Positions 6,219-14,841 of a stretch of 47,528 nt of DNA are shown piece after piece. Position 1 is the stretch's first letter. Each line of letters starts with the position of its first letter. Source of the stretch: Burkholderiales bacterium (GTDB taxonomy: Bacteria; Pseudomonadota; Gammaproteobacteria; Burkholderiales; UBA11063); assembly GCA_018061465.1 (NCBI GenBank), contig JAGOUD010000002.1:1-47528 (forward strand). The letters run 5' to 3'. The notes under the pieces were generated by a model. The model was not told the DNA's origin. It was given only the letters and a program-made list of their open reading frames with translations, and did not search any database. A program made the translations under genes and the position numbers.

Positions 6219-8453
6219 ATGGGCGGGTTAAGTATAAATAGAAAAGTGATTCATGCTACATATAACTCTAAAGTTAAGGCTAAAAATAAGGACCAGTTTG
6301 GTAATACTAAGGAGGCAACGCGATTATTTCACAGCTTGATTGATCAACATATAACAAAAAATCTATCTCAAGACGAGCAGAGCAAGGCATTGGTTGATAT
6401 AAAAAAAGATATAGAAATAATAAGTAAAGCTGTGAATAAGTCATTATTTCATAAATCTTCTAATTCAGATTTAGCTATACCAGACCTGAAGGTATTAGGT
6501 GTACAATCTGATAATAAAGAACAGTCGCCCACTTCCCCAGAAAGGGTATCCCCTGATACAGTAGAACCAACTAGTTTAGGTACTGATTCAAATAAACCAA
6601 AAAATAATGATGAGGTGCACAGATTATTAATTAGAGTATTAGGTAATACTAATGTAATAAACCAAGGGTTGGCCAACGTAACTACAGGCGGCAAACACTT
6701 GTTGTCCCTTATTGAAAATCAAATTCATTGTACAAAAATTGAGCAAAGACCCAATGAGGAAGAGTTACCTAATAATAAAAGCTATAAAGCTTTTATGACT
6801 GCTATTGACTTAATTAACTTTAATGGTAATAATGCATTAGGGGTTGTGAATTATTCCCAGGGAAAATCACCGGGTTTAGAATCATTAACAATGCCTGGAG
6901 GATTGAATCAATCAAATCTAGAGAATCTTTTAAGACCGCTACAGGCTAATATTTACTTGCAAGATAAGCTAAAAAAATATGTAAAATTAAAGCAGATAAG
7001 TAGTAGTGCTAACCACGTTGATAGGGAAATGCAATTAAAAAAAATTATTAGTGAGGTGGGCAAAAAATTATTTATGAGTAATGTATCTATGGTTGAGCGC
7101 TTTAAATTGCTGCAGCGCGCAAGATTAAATATTGCTGATAATAATTGGGAGAGTAACCCATTTTTTTATGATAGTAGTAAGGGTAATACAACTTCTGTTC
7201 CGGGGCGGATACGTATTAGGGAATTTTTTACTGGGGATAAGCGTCGGCATGGAGTGAATGATTCATTGCGTCGTGCTGGATTTCATGTGGATAGTAAATC
7301 AATAGCACGGGCGGTTAATCCTAACTTAATTAATATAACTACTCAAGGTGGGTTGGAGCTAAATATTTGTACTGTTGGTAGTTTTTCGCGGGGGAAGTTA
7401 AAAGGCCCTTACGCTGATGAATATGTAGAAAAAAGTGCTAAGATGTATGTTGAGGAAATATTTTCGCTACCTGCTTCAGCACCACCAACTACTGATATTA
7501 ATGATGATATGAGCATACAGGCATGTGGGGAATCGCAGAATGAACAGCCAGATAATCGGGTAAATAGTGCTTCGGGAAATGATGACACAAAAATTTCTCA
7601 AGCCACAGGCATGCAATTGGGTGGCTCTACCGATAATGATGATGATTTAAAAAAGCTTTTAATTGATGTTAGGTTTTTAGCCTTAAGTGCTTTATTCGAT
7701 GATGGACAGTTAAGTATATTTGATCAGCATAGAAATGCCATGGGTAGAGCTGTTGCTGAAATAAACGCAGACAAAAAGGATCCCAAAGATCAAATAGAAT
7801 ATCTATCTTTTGGCATAAACGTGGGTAATCGGTTTCAGAGAGTTGCAAAAAAAGGGTTAAACACACAGAGCAGGGTAATATTGCAGCGGCGATTAAATAG
7901 AATAGATTGCGGGGAGGATGCGAAAAAAAAATTTGCTCAAGCAAAATTAATCGAATTATTAAATAATGATGCGTATGCATTGACTAAACGACATAATGCT
8001 CCGATGTTTATAGCCTGTCTTACCTTGCTAAAGAATGAATTAAACATAGAAATGCCTGATTTTGATAATAAAGGCGCTGGAAATGAAAATTGTCCCAATG
8101 CTTCTACTACGGGTAGATTAATGATGGGATGCAAAGATGCTAAAGATAGAACTACTGCCGTATTACTTGGGGCAAAAATAATTCTTGAATTAATTGAGTC
8201 AAAAAGTGGTGGTGATGTAGCAGTAATAAACGCACTTTTTAAAGACAATTATATCAATGGCGAGCTTGGAGATGTCCACAAAGCTATAATTATAAATAAT
8301 TTGTGCTGGTATAGGGAATTTTTACAGTCGATTAATGCACATTATAATCAAGTGCATACTAATATTAATTATAGAGTGCTAGAAGAGTCATTATTCAAAT
8401 ATTGTAAGCTACCTAAAGATATATGGAATTGGATTAAGTTAGTCTCAATTTAA
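6219..8453 (+). CDS. Candidate effector with INPP4/SopB-like phosphoinositide phosphatase motif
   Basis: A 744-aa protein without signal peptide or membrane segments. Near the C-terminus it has GCKDAKDRTTAV, a CX5R active site (Cys638, Arg644 from ATG 6219). This closely resembles CKSAKDRT of mammalian inositol polyphosphate 4-phosphatases and CKSGKDRT of the Salmonella/Shigella effectors SopB/IpgD. SFGIN at about 530-534 resembles the second family signature (VGIN/FGVN), at comparable spacing. The N-terminal 130 residues and a stretch at about 430-470 look disordered, the former suitable for a secretion signal. The predicted role is dephosphorylation of host phosphoinositides after translocation; the motif is seen, the role is inferred. 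ATG 6219 with AGGTG upstream is preferred over GTG 6210. Confidence 0.75.
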   Translation: MGGLSINRKVIHATYNSKVKAKNKDQFGNTKEATRLFHSLIDQHITKNLSQDEQSKALVDIKKDIEIISKAVNKSLFHKSSNSDLAIPDLKVLGVQSDNKEQSPTSPERVSPDTVEPTSLGTDSNKPKNNDEVHRLLIRVLGNTNVINQGLANVTTGGKHLLSLIENQIHCTKIEQRPNEEELPNNKSYKAFMTAIDLINFNGNNALGVVNYSQGKSPGLESLTMPGGLNQSNLENLLRPLQANIYLQDKLKKYVKLKQISSSANHVDREMQLKKIISEVGKKLFMSNVSMVERFKLLQRARLNIADNNWESNPFFYDSSKGNTTSVPGRIRIREFFTGDKRRHGVNDSLRRAGFHVDSKSIARAVNPNLINITTQGGLELNICTVGSFSRGKLKGPYADEYVEKSAKMYVEEIFSLPASAPPTTDINDDMSIQACGESQNEQPDNRVNSASGNDDTKISQATGMQLGGSTDNDDDLKKLLIDVRFLALSALFDDGQLSIFDQHRNAMGRAVAEINADKKDPKDQIEYLSFGINVGNRFQRVAKKGLNTQSRVILQRRLNRIDCGEDAKKKFAQAKLIELLNNDAYALTKRHNAPMFIACLTLLKNELNIEMPDFDNKGAGNENCPNASTTGRLMMGCKDAKDRTTAVLLGAKIILELIESKSGGDVAVINALFKDNYINGELGDVHKAIIINNLCWYREFLQSINAHYNQVHTNINYRVLEESLFKYCKLPKDIWNWIKLVSI

Positions 8454-8493
8454 TAAAAATAGCTTTATTTACACTTAAATATAGCGTAAGTAG

Positions 8494-8499
8494 TATAAT
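8494..8499 (+). promoter_or_regulatory. Possible -10 box of the parA/phasin operon
   Basis: A perfect TATAAT lies 35 bases before the ATG at 8534 in a short intergenic region. TTTACA at 8468-8473 is the best -35 candidate, but its 20-base spacing is longer than usual, so only the -10 is offered. AAGGGG at 8519-8524 is the likely ribosome binding site. Confidence 0.4.
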
Positions 8500-8533
8500 A
8501 ACCTTCTGATTGTCAATTAAGGGGTTATGACAA

Positions 8534-9181
8534 ATGGCGGCAAAAGTAATTGTAGTAACTAATCAAAAAGGTGGTTGTGGTAAAACTACTTTAACGATGA
8601 ATTTAGCCGGAATTATCGGAGCTAAGGCGAAAACTTTGGTGGTAGATGGCGATACTCAAGGTAGCGCCACTCGGTGGGCTTCTAGCGCCCCTGATGAAAA
8701 CCCATTTCCGGCAGCGGTAATGGGGTTAGCTAATACAGGCGACAAAGCTCACCGCGAAATTAAAAAGCATATTGATAATTATGACTTTATTATTATTGAT
8801 TGTCCTCCGGCAGTTGACAATAATTTTACTGCCTCAGTTCTATTAATTGCTGATTTGGCTTTAATTCCTATTGTGCCTAGTCCAACCGACTTATGGTCGG
8901 CAGTTGGTATTCAAAAACTAATTACTAATGTGTCAACAATTAATGAAAACTTAAAAGCGCGTTTAGTTGCTAATATGTGTCAGGGCAATGTCAGCATATC
9001 TAAAGAAGCTTTATTGTTATTAAATGAATTTGATTTTCCTAAAACTAATACTGATATTTATCAACGTACAGCATATCGTCAAGCCGCGGCGTTTGGCGGT
9101 TCGATAAATAATTTAGATAATCAAAAAGCTAAACAAGAGTTTGCCAGTCTAATTGATGAAATCTTAACTATCGTTAACTAA
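8534..9181 (+). CDS. ParA/MinD-type ATPase
   Basis: A 215-aa P-loop ATPase with the deviant Walker A KGGCGKTT (Lys12 and Lys17), the VVDGDTQGSA segment (Walker A') and IIDCPPAVDN (Walker B). ParA-type proteins form dynamic dimers on DNA or membrane and position plasmids, chromosomes or large complexes. The protein is short, has no N-terminal DNA-binding domain, and lacks a parB partner; these features are usual for orphan ParA proteins that move cellular cargo. The next gene, 13 bases downstream, encodes a phasin-like protein, so granule positioning is a specific inference. It is unlikely to be chromosomal parA, since no parB or gid genes are nearby. Confidence 0.92.
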   Translation: MAAKVIVVTNQKGGCGKTTLTMNLAGIIGAKAKTLVVDGDTQGSATRWASSAPDENPFPAAVMGLANTGDKAHREIKKHIDNYDFIIIDCPPAVDNNFTASVLLIADLALIPIVPSPTDLWSAVGIQKLITNVSTINENLKARLVANMCQGNVSISKEALLLLNEFDFPKTNTDIYQRTAYRQAAAFGGSINNLDNQKAKQEFASLIDEILTIVN

Positions 9182-9194
9182 AGGAGCAATTTAT

Positions 9195-9818
9195 ATGTCA
9201 AAACTAACTACTTCATTACGTGAATCTATAACTGCAGAAAAACAAAGTGTTAAAGAAAAAGAGTCTGTTTCAAAGCCAGTTGCTGCTAAAATAAATAAGC
9301 CACAACTAAAAAAAGCAGTGTCGCCAGTAGGGGAGAATGCAATAAAAGCCAAATCAACTAGCTTATTTGATGAATTAAAGTATAAGCTAGATGCTACAAA
9401 TTTACCACTACCATTAAACTATGAAGCATTATCTTTGTTAATGCGCGCTAACTTATTAGAAAAAGTTAGTAATAATATGGCACATGCGTCTACTGTGGCG
9501 GCTAATATGGTGCACGAATGTATTGAGGCGCCTTTATGTAGTATAAGTGAGATGGTGAGTTTAAATGCTACTGCTTCGTGTCAAGCTCTTGATAGAGTGT
9601 CTACTATGGTACAGGAATTAACAGCTACTAAAAATCCTATTGAGTTTTTCACCTGCTTAAATCAGATAATTGCGCAAAATGTAGAAAATAGCAAGAATTA
9701 TTGGCAGAATTTATCGGTAACGCTTGGAGCTTCACGCCAAAAAATAAATAAAGCGTGGGAAAGTAAGAATAGCTATACTTGGGAACAGATAACCCAATCC
9801 TTTAACCCCTGGAAATAA
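9195..9818 (+). CDS. Phasin-like granule-associated protein
   Basis: A 207-aa protein with two parts. Residues 1-55 are Lys/Ala/Pro-rich and probably disordered. Residues 58-200 form an amphipathic helical region with the phasin pattern NPIEFF...QNVENSKNYWQNLS, comparable to the SPEEL...QAEKALAY core of Phasin_2 proteins. Phasins coat polyhydroxyalkanoate granules. A basic N-terminus could also contact DNA, as in PhaM-type proteins. It is coupled to the ParA gene (13-bp gap, AAGGAG RBS). The phasin assignment rests on pattern similarity only; no PHA synthase lies in the window. Confidence 0.6.
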   Translation: MSKLTTSLRESITAEKQSVKEKESVSKPVAAKINKPQLKKAVSPVGENAIKAKSTSLFDELKYKLDATNLPLPLNYEALSLLMRANLLEKVSNNMAHASTVAANMVHECIEAPLCSISEMVSLNATASCQALDRVSTMVQELTATKNPIEFFTCLNQIIAQNVENSKNYWQNLSVTLGASRQKINKAWESKNSYTWEQITQSFNPWK

Positions 9819-9846
9819 ATCCTGGTTGAGGTATTCTTTTTTATTT

Positions 9847-10491
9847 TTAAGAGACTATGAGTATATAGGGGTTAGCGTTTTTATTGAGCCATTTAAGTAT
9901 ATGTAGCATATCCTGGCGATCCATGGCAATGCAGCCCTGGGTGCCAATATTTGGACCTTGCCAAATATGCATAAATATTGCGCTGCCCCTCCCAGGAACT
10001 ATGGGGTTCATATTGTAGTTTATAACTACACCCAAATCATAGGCCCCATTTTCCTGGTTCATGATCTCATAAGTTTGAGCGGTGGTATCTCCTTCTACCC
10101 ATGTATTATAATCTGAACTATCTGGATCGTCAATAAATTTATCTTGATTAGTTATATAGCGGTAATCCATTTTAAGTGCTAATGGGTGAGTGCCATAAGC
10201 CGGTCCCAGCTTATATAATCCCGATGGAGTTTTATTATCACCTTCTTTTTTTTGATTAGGTGCAGCAATACCTTGAGAACCACAATTAGCTTTAATTGTT
10301 GGTAATATTTGCTGCCATTTCCCTGTAGAATTTTTTTGTAATGCAGCTACGTCTACCATTACTCCAGTATATTTAGTAACTACGATTAGCTGTGTAGTTG
10401 AAGTTGGTATGTTAAATGGAAGGTTCATTTTATTAAGAGCGTGTGCTGTATTTAAAATGGTTAGCGTGCATAATAAGATTGGTTTCATCAA
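9847..10491 (-). CDS. L,D-transpeptidase family protein (YkuD domain, COG3786-like)
   Basis: A 214-aa exported protein with a cleavable N-terminal signal (about 1-18, ending AHA). The C-terminal catalytic motif is HIWQGPNIGTQGCIAM, matching the His...GC pattern of YkuD-fold enzymes in which Cys is the nucleophile. The GC is followed by IAM rather than the classical (I/V)R, as in the COG3786 subgroup. Such enzymes make or remodel peptidoglycan crosslinks or act on muropeptides in the periplasm. Its start overlaps the stop of the upstream transporter gene by four bases, so it is the last gene of a three-gene operon. Confidence 0.85.
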   Translation of the reverse strand: MMKPILLCTLTILNTAHALNKMNLPFNIPTSTTQLIVVTKYTGVMVDVAALQKNSTGKWQQILPTIKANCGSQGIAAPNQKKEGDNKTPSGLYKLGPAYGTHPLALKMDYRYITNQDKFIDDPDSSDYNTWVEGDTTAQTYEIMNQENGAYDLGVVINYNMNPIVPGRGSAIFMHIWQGPNIGTQGCIAMDRQDMLHILKWLNKNANPYILIVS

Positions 10492-11669
10492 TTATTCTTT
10501 ATAAATTTAACTAGTATATAAAAAATCACAAAAGGTGTGACCGAAACTAGTAAGGTGTATAATCCCAGTGAAGTTAATTGAGATAAATCCAAAGATGTTA
10601 TGAAATGAGTAGTAAGCGTGGCTGCTGAATAAACAAAAGTACTCAATACCGCTGACCCAGCGCCAGCAACCTTTTTCAGCCCATGTAATGCACAAGCATT
10701 ACTAATAGGGGTAACTATACCTGCCATAAAGGTATAGATCATCATTGGGGCTATTACTGCTATTATGGATAAAGGCAGCCATAAACTAAGTAGGTAATAA
10801 ATTACTCCAGGAATTATTCCAAGTCCCGTACCCATTAAAATTGTATTATCAAATCCAATTTTATCGCAAATTTTATGTGAAATTCTAGCACCAGCAATAT
10901 AGCTAATCACCGTTAATATTAATAAATAAGCATAATGCTGTGCTAAAATATGTAAGTGATTGATAAAAATAAATGGCGCCGCTGCATTATAACCAATTAT
11001 ACCCCCACTTAATATAGCATAAGGTACCATATAAGCAAGAGCTTTATAGTTTGTGAAAACATGAGCATATTCAAAGTATGCATGTTTAATTGAAAATTTT
11101 GGTTTAAGGTTTTTATTTGTTTCATGAAGGTATTTATAGAAAAAAGTTATAAGTAATATATTTAAAATAAGCAGAACAATAAAAATACCTTGCCAGTTAA
11201 AAAATAAAATTATATAGCTGCCAAGTAAAGGAGCTAATATAGGTACAATATTTGTCACACTAACTATAGTTGACATAGCCTTGCTCAAATTTGCGTGATC
11301 TAAGGAGTCGCTCAATAAAGTGCGCCACAGCACCGAGGCACAGCCAATTCCGAAACCCTCGATTAAACGGGAGATGTTAAATAACTCAATGTTGGGAGAA
11401 GCAATTGCACAACAGGTTCCAAAACTGGCTACAATTAAGCCCCACAGTGCCGAGTTTTTTCTTCCATATTTAGAAGAAAGGCTTCCCCATAAAAACTGTG
11501 AAACTGAAAACCCTAGCAAGAAAAGGGTAAGTGAATGCTTTGCTATAGAACTAGTAGTATGAAAACTGGCGGTTATATTGGGCATAGCTGGTAAATAGAT
11601 ATTAAATGAAATAAAACCAAATAATCCTAGAAATACCGATGCTAAAAAAACTTTTTGTTGGCTATGCAC
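10488..11669 (-). CDS. MFS transporter, Bcr/CflA drug-resistance type
   Basis: A 393-aa, 12-helix major facilitator protein. The first helix ends in NIYLPAMPNI, the position of the DMYLPALP motif of Bcr/CflA exporters, and the loop between helices 2 and 3 has GSLSSKYGRK, the MFS motif A. Members export drugs, sulfonamides or dipeptides by proton antiport; the substrate here is unknown. The start codon is GTG and overlaps the end of the SDR gene by eight bases. No in-frame ATG lies nearby upstream. It is the middle gene of the operon. Confidence 0.9.
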   Translation of the reverse strand: MHSQQKVFLASVFLGLFGFISFNIYLPAMPNITASFHTTSSIAKHSLTLFLLGFSVSQFLWGSLSSKYGRKNSALWGLIVASFGTCCAIASPNIELFNISRLIEGFGIGCASVLWRTLLSDSLDHANLSKAMSTIVSVTNIVPILAPLLGSYIILFFNWQGIFIVLLILNILLITFFYKYLHETNKNLKPKFSIKHAYFEYAHVFTNYKALAYMVPYAILSGGIIGYNAAAPFIFINHLHILAQHYAYLLILTVISYIAGARISHKICDKIGFDNTILMGTGLGIIPGVIYYLLSLWLPLSIIAVIAPMMIYTFMAGIVTPISNACALHGLKKVAGAGSAVLSTFVYSAATLTTHFITSLDLSQLTSLGLYTLLVSVTPFVIFYILVKFIKNN

Positions 11670-12432
11670 TCCGGTATACCTTAATACCTGCTTGAGCTAT
11701 GGGGTAAATTAAGCTTTGAGCTAAATTTACGTGAGCTGGTAAGTTTGCAGTGTAAATAATTAAGTCAGCAATATCTTCTGCTGTTAATGGAGTCATTCCC
11801 TTATAAACATCATTAGCCCGTTGGTTGTCGCCTTTAAAGCGAACTGTGCTAAATTCAGTGTTAACCATTCCAGGCATTATTTCGCTAATTTTGATATTTT
11901 TTTCAATACATTCTTCACGCAGTGCATTAGAAAAAGCATGCACTGCAGCTTTGGTAGCACAATAGGCTGCGCCGTTAGCATAATGGTGAACCGCCGCAAT
12001 TGAGCCTAAATTAATGATATGCCCGCTTTGTTTTTGATACATCTTAGTTAATACAGCTTTGGTCATGCAAAATAAACCTTTTACATTAGTATCTAGCATT
12101 GTGTCCCAATCCTCCTGAGTGTTCTCCACCACCGGACTTAACCCGAGAGCTAATCCCGCATTATTTAATAATATGTCAATTTGTTGTAATTGGGGTGGAA
12201 TTTTATTGAAGAAATCTTTAATTTGTTGTTTATTTTGTACATCTAATGCATAGCTGAATACTTCAACAGCAAAACGGTTGTTTAAATCTTTTTTTAGTTG
12301 GGTTAACTCATCTTCACGCCGGGCAACTATAATTAAATGTGCACCATGAGAGGCAAATGCTTCACTGCTTGCACGACCAATTCCACTACTTGCGCCAGTA
12401 ATTAAAACAATTTTATTTTTTAATCTGTTCAT
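11662..12432 (-). CDS. SDR family NAD(P)-dependent oxidoreductase (YdfG-like)
   Basis: A 256-aa classical short-chain dehydrogenase. The coenzyme-binding motif TGASSGIG lies at about 13-20, followed by NNAG and the catalytic YxxxK as YCATK with the preceding Ser in GSIAAV. RR after the second strand (VARRED) suggests NADP(H) preference. The overall pattern, including MPGMVNTEF, resembles YdfG-type 3-hydroxy acid dehydrogenases (serine/allo-threonine). The physiological substrate is not visible from sequence. It is the first gene of the operon with the MFS exporter and L,D-transpeptidase. Confidence 0.9.
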   Translation of the reverse strand: MNRLKNKIVLITGASSGIGRASSEAFASHGAHLIIVARREDELTQLKKDLNNRFAVEVFSYALDVQNKQQIKDFFNKIPPQLQQIDILLNNAGLALGLSPVVENTQEDWDTMLDTNVKGLFCMTKAVLTKMYQKQSGHIINLGSIAAVHHYANGAAYCATKAAVHAFSNALREECIEKNIKISEIMPGMVNTEFSTVRFKGDNQRANDVYKGMTPLTAEDIADLIIYTANLPAHVNLAQSLIYPIAQAGIKVYRSA

Positions 12433-12551
12433 TTAAACCACCGATAAATCCTAAAGCAATGAATTATAACAGATAAATAATTATTAAATGAAATATTAAA
12501 CTATAGATTTTAAAAATGTTGTAAACTCACGTTTTGGAGAAAGTTAAATTT

Positions 12552-14828
12552 ATGCGTTATATTAAATGGGCTACTTATACTTCCATTATACTTAGCAGTA
12601 TAATTAGTATAATGCTGAGTTATTTAAATATCATAACTTTTACTTTAGTTCCTACTTCCACTACGGCTAAACCGCTGGTTTTAATTGAAAATAATACAGC
12701 AAATTTCTGGTTTAACCCTAATGTAAAAAATACAATAACGCTGGGTTTATCGAGTATACCACTACCTCTACATATAGCTAATAGTAATAATACACCAGTA
12801 TTAGATATGAATATTTCACAGATTGACGTTAAGAATATTTTTGATAAGGATATGTTTCATCTTAATTTTAAGATTCATACCTTACTTCAAGAATTTATAA
12901 AACTATCTTCAGTTATTCCGGTAACTATTAATCATCCACCACGCGTGCATAATGGACTTAAAATGTTTGCTGGTATATGGTTGTTGGTTGGAGTAGCCAG
13001 TACTATTTTTTTTAGTCTAAGTTATTTTTTATTGAACAAGATTCTTCCACGCTTGTTACCATGGTTAAATGGCATTGAAGATAAACAAATTAATTCTAAA
13101 ATATGGTACCTAATCAATATGATATTTTTATTGAGTGCCGTAGGAGTATCTATTTGGGCATCTTTTTGTGGTGTTTTATTTGGCGATGATGGTTTTTCCT
13201 TGTTAATGGCAAAATTCCCACAAGATGTACTTGTTGCAACTTCTGGGGGGAGTTATTATAAATTTACGCATTTATTATTTCGATTAGTTGATGGTAATAT
13301 AGTCTTATTTAGAGCGGTTACTTTAGTGTTGAATTGTTGTTCAATTGTTTTTTTAACTTATGCATTTAAATTGATTTTTAAAACTGTATTTAATCGCTAT
13401 CCGGATAAAATCCAGTTGTTATGTATTTTTAGTTTACTTTATATCACGAGCTCTTTTCAATTTATTCACAATATAACTCCAGATTATAATAATTTATCGC
13501 GTTATGTAGTATTTGCTCAAATATCTCTTTTATTCCTTATATTTTTTAGTAACAGGAATGCTATATTAATTCTTATTTTAGGTATAGTTAGCGGCATAAA
13601 TTTTATGGTAAGAATGCCAGAGTTTATATGCAGTATTCTTATAATAATAATTTTACTTAAGTTCGTTAAATTAGGATATATTCGCTCTATAGGTATATTA
13701 ATGCTCGGCATTATGTTAACTATAGCTATATATTTTTGTTGCATTCAATCTGTACCTGATTTTATTAATGGGATTAATAATGGGCTTACTTATTTAAAAA
13801 TATTTGGAGGGCATGATCCTATAATATTACTCCAGAAAAATTTAATAGATATTTTCAAAATGCTGCTCCAATTAGCGATATGTCTAATAATTTATCATTA
13901 TATACGTACTCTATTACATAAACATTATTCAGTTAAAGCAATAATTTTATTTGCTATATTATTGATCTCACTAATAAATATACTTTATTGCTTGCTGCAT
14001 TACCGCGATTTAACCTATTATTTTATTATTACTTCCAAATTATTAATGCTTATTTTAGCTATACTAGTCTATGAAAATATAGTTAATCTACGAGGCGGAG
14101 CTTATGGTGCAAAAAGTTACCTTGTAAGCATAAAACATAAGTTTATTACAATTAATATGATTAGTATTTTGCTATTAATGTTTTTATATATTGCCTCGGT
14201 TGGTACTGATACTAAAATACTTTATCATATAATGTTTAATGTCACATTACTTTATATTGGAATACTGCTACAATTATTTCTGCTTAGTCAAATAATACAT
14301 AATTGGGGAAGTTTTTATTCTACTGTATTATTTCTTGCATTTACAGCTATGATAATTTTTATAAAAGGGATGGTTTGGAATAGTCCACAATATTATGATC
14401 TAACCACTCAGCGAATTAAATATAATGTATCTGGAACTGATTTATATATAGATAAAGATGCTATGTTTGATTTACAGGCTGTAAAAAACACTCTTACTAA
14501 TTGCGGTTATAAAGAAGGTGATTTTATTGGCGGATATTATATCCTTCCCCACATAATATTTGCTGTGGGCGGCCGATCTATGGTTACTCCATGGTATACT
14601 TATGGTGATAAATATTATAAGAATACAGCAGATAGGGCGAACCAATATATTATGTCATTAACTAGCCCCCACGGCAAATTGTTTCTCTTAATAGATAAAA
14701 AATTGTTTTATGACGGGTTGGGATTTGATTTAAATTCTGATTATTATTGGTGTGGTACGGCGCAATTATCAGGACGAAGCTCTTTATTAAATAATAGTGA
14801 TGGTTATTGGATTTATCGTAGGTATTAG
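12552..14828 (+). CDS. Polytopic membrane protein, GT-C-like glycosyltransferase candidate
   Basis: A 758-aa protein with an N-terminal membrane anchor, a periplasmic section (about 30-140), roughly ten further membrane helices and a periplasmic C-terminal domain of about 130 residues. FGDDGFSLL (GDDG at 211-214) falls in the first loop after a helix, where GT-C enzymes keep their catalytic acidic residues. Such enzymes transfer sugars from polyprenyl-phosphate donors. I do not recognise a specific family. The setting, upstream of a WaaL/Wzy-like gene and two GT9 genes, fits LPS or glycan decoration. ATG 12552 is chosen (GGAG upstream) over the TTG at 12534. Confidence 0.7.
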   Translation: MRYIKWATYTSIILSSIISIMLSYLNIITFTLVPTSTTAKPLVLIENNTANFWFNPNVKNTITLGLSSIPLPLHIANSNNTPVLDMNISQIDVKNIFDKDMFHLNFKIHTLLQEFIKLSSVIPVTINHPPRVHNGLKMFAGIWLLVGVASTIFFSLSYFLLNKILPRLLPWLNGIEDKQINSKIWYLINMIFLLSAVGVSIWASFCGVLFGDDGFSLLMAKFPQDVLVATSGGSYYKFTHLLFRLVDGNIVLFRAVTLVLNCCSIVFLTYAFKLIFKTVFNRYPDKIQLLCIFSLLYITSSFQFIHNITPDYNNLSRYVVFAQISLLFLIFFSNRNAILILILGIVSGINFMVRMPEFICSILIIIILLKFVKLGYIRSIGILMLGIMLTIAIYFCCIQSVPDFINGINNGLTYLKIFGGHDPIILLQKNLIDIFKMLLQLAICLIIYHYIRTLLHKHYSVKAIILFAILLISLINILYCLLHYRDLTYYFIITSKLLMLILAILVYENIVNLRGGAYGAKSYLVSIKHKFITINMISILLLMFLYIASVGTDTKILYHIMFNVTLLYIGILLQLFLLSQIIHNWGSFYSTVLFLAFTAMIIFIKGMVWNSPQYYDLTTQRIKYNVSGTDLYIDKDAMFDLQAVKNTLTNCGYKEGDFIGGYYILPHIIFAVGGRSMVTPWYTYGDKYYKNTADRANQYIMSLTSPHGKLFLLIDKKLFYDGLGFDLNSDYYWCGTAQLSGRSSLLNNSDGYWIYRRY

Positions 14829-14841
14829 TAGAAGATTATAT

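Noticed and set aside
5352-9818. Integrated plasmid or phage island because of the ParA gene
   Set aside because: No integrase, replication protein, relaxase, tRNA or direct-repeat att sites are visible, so mobility is not supported.
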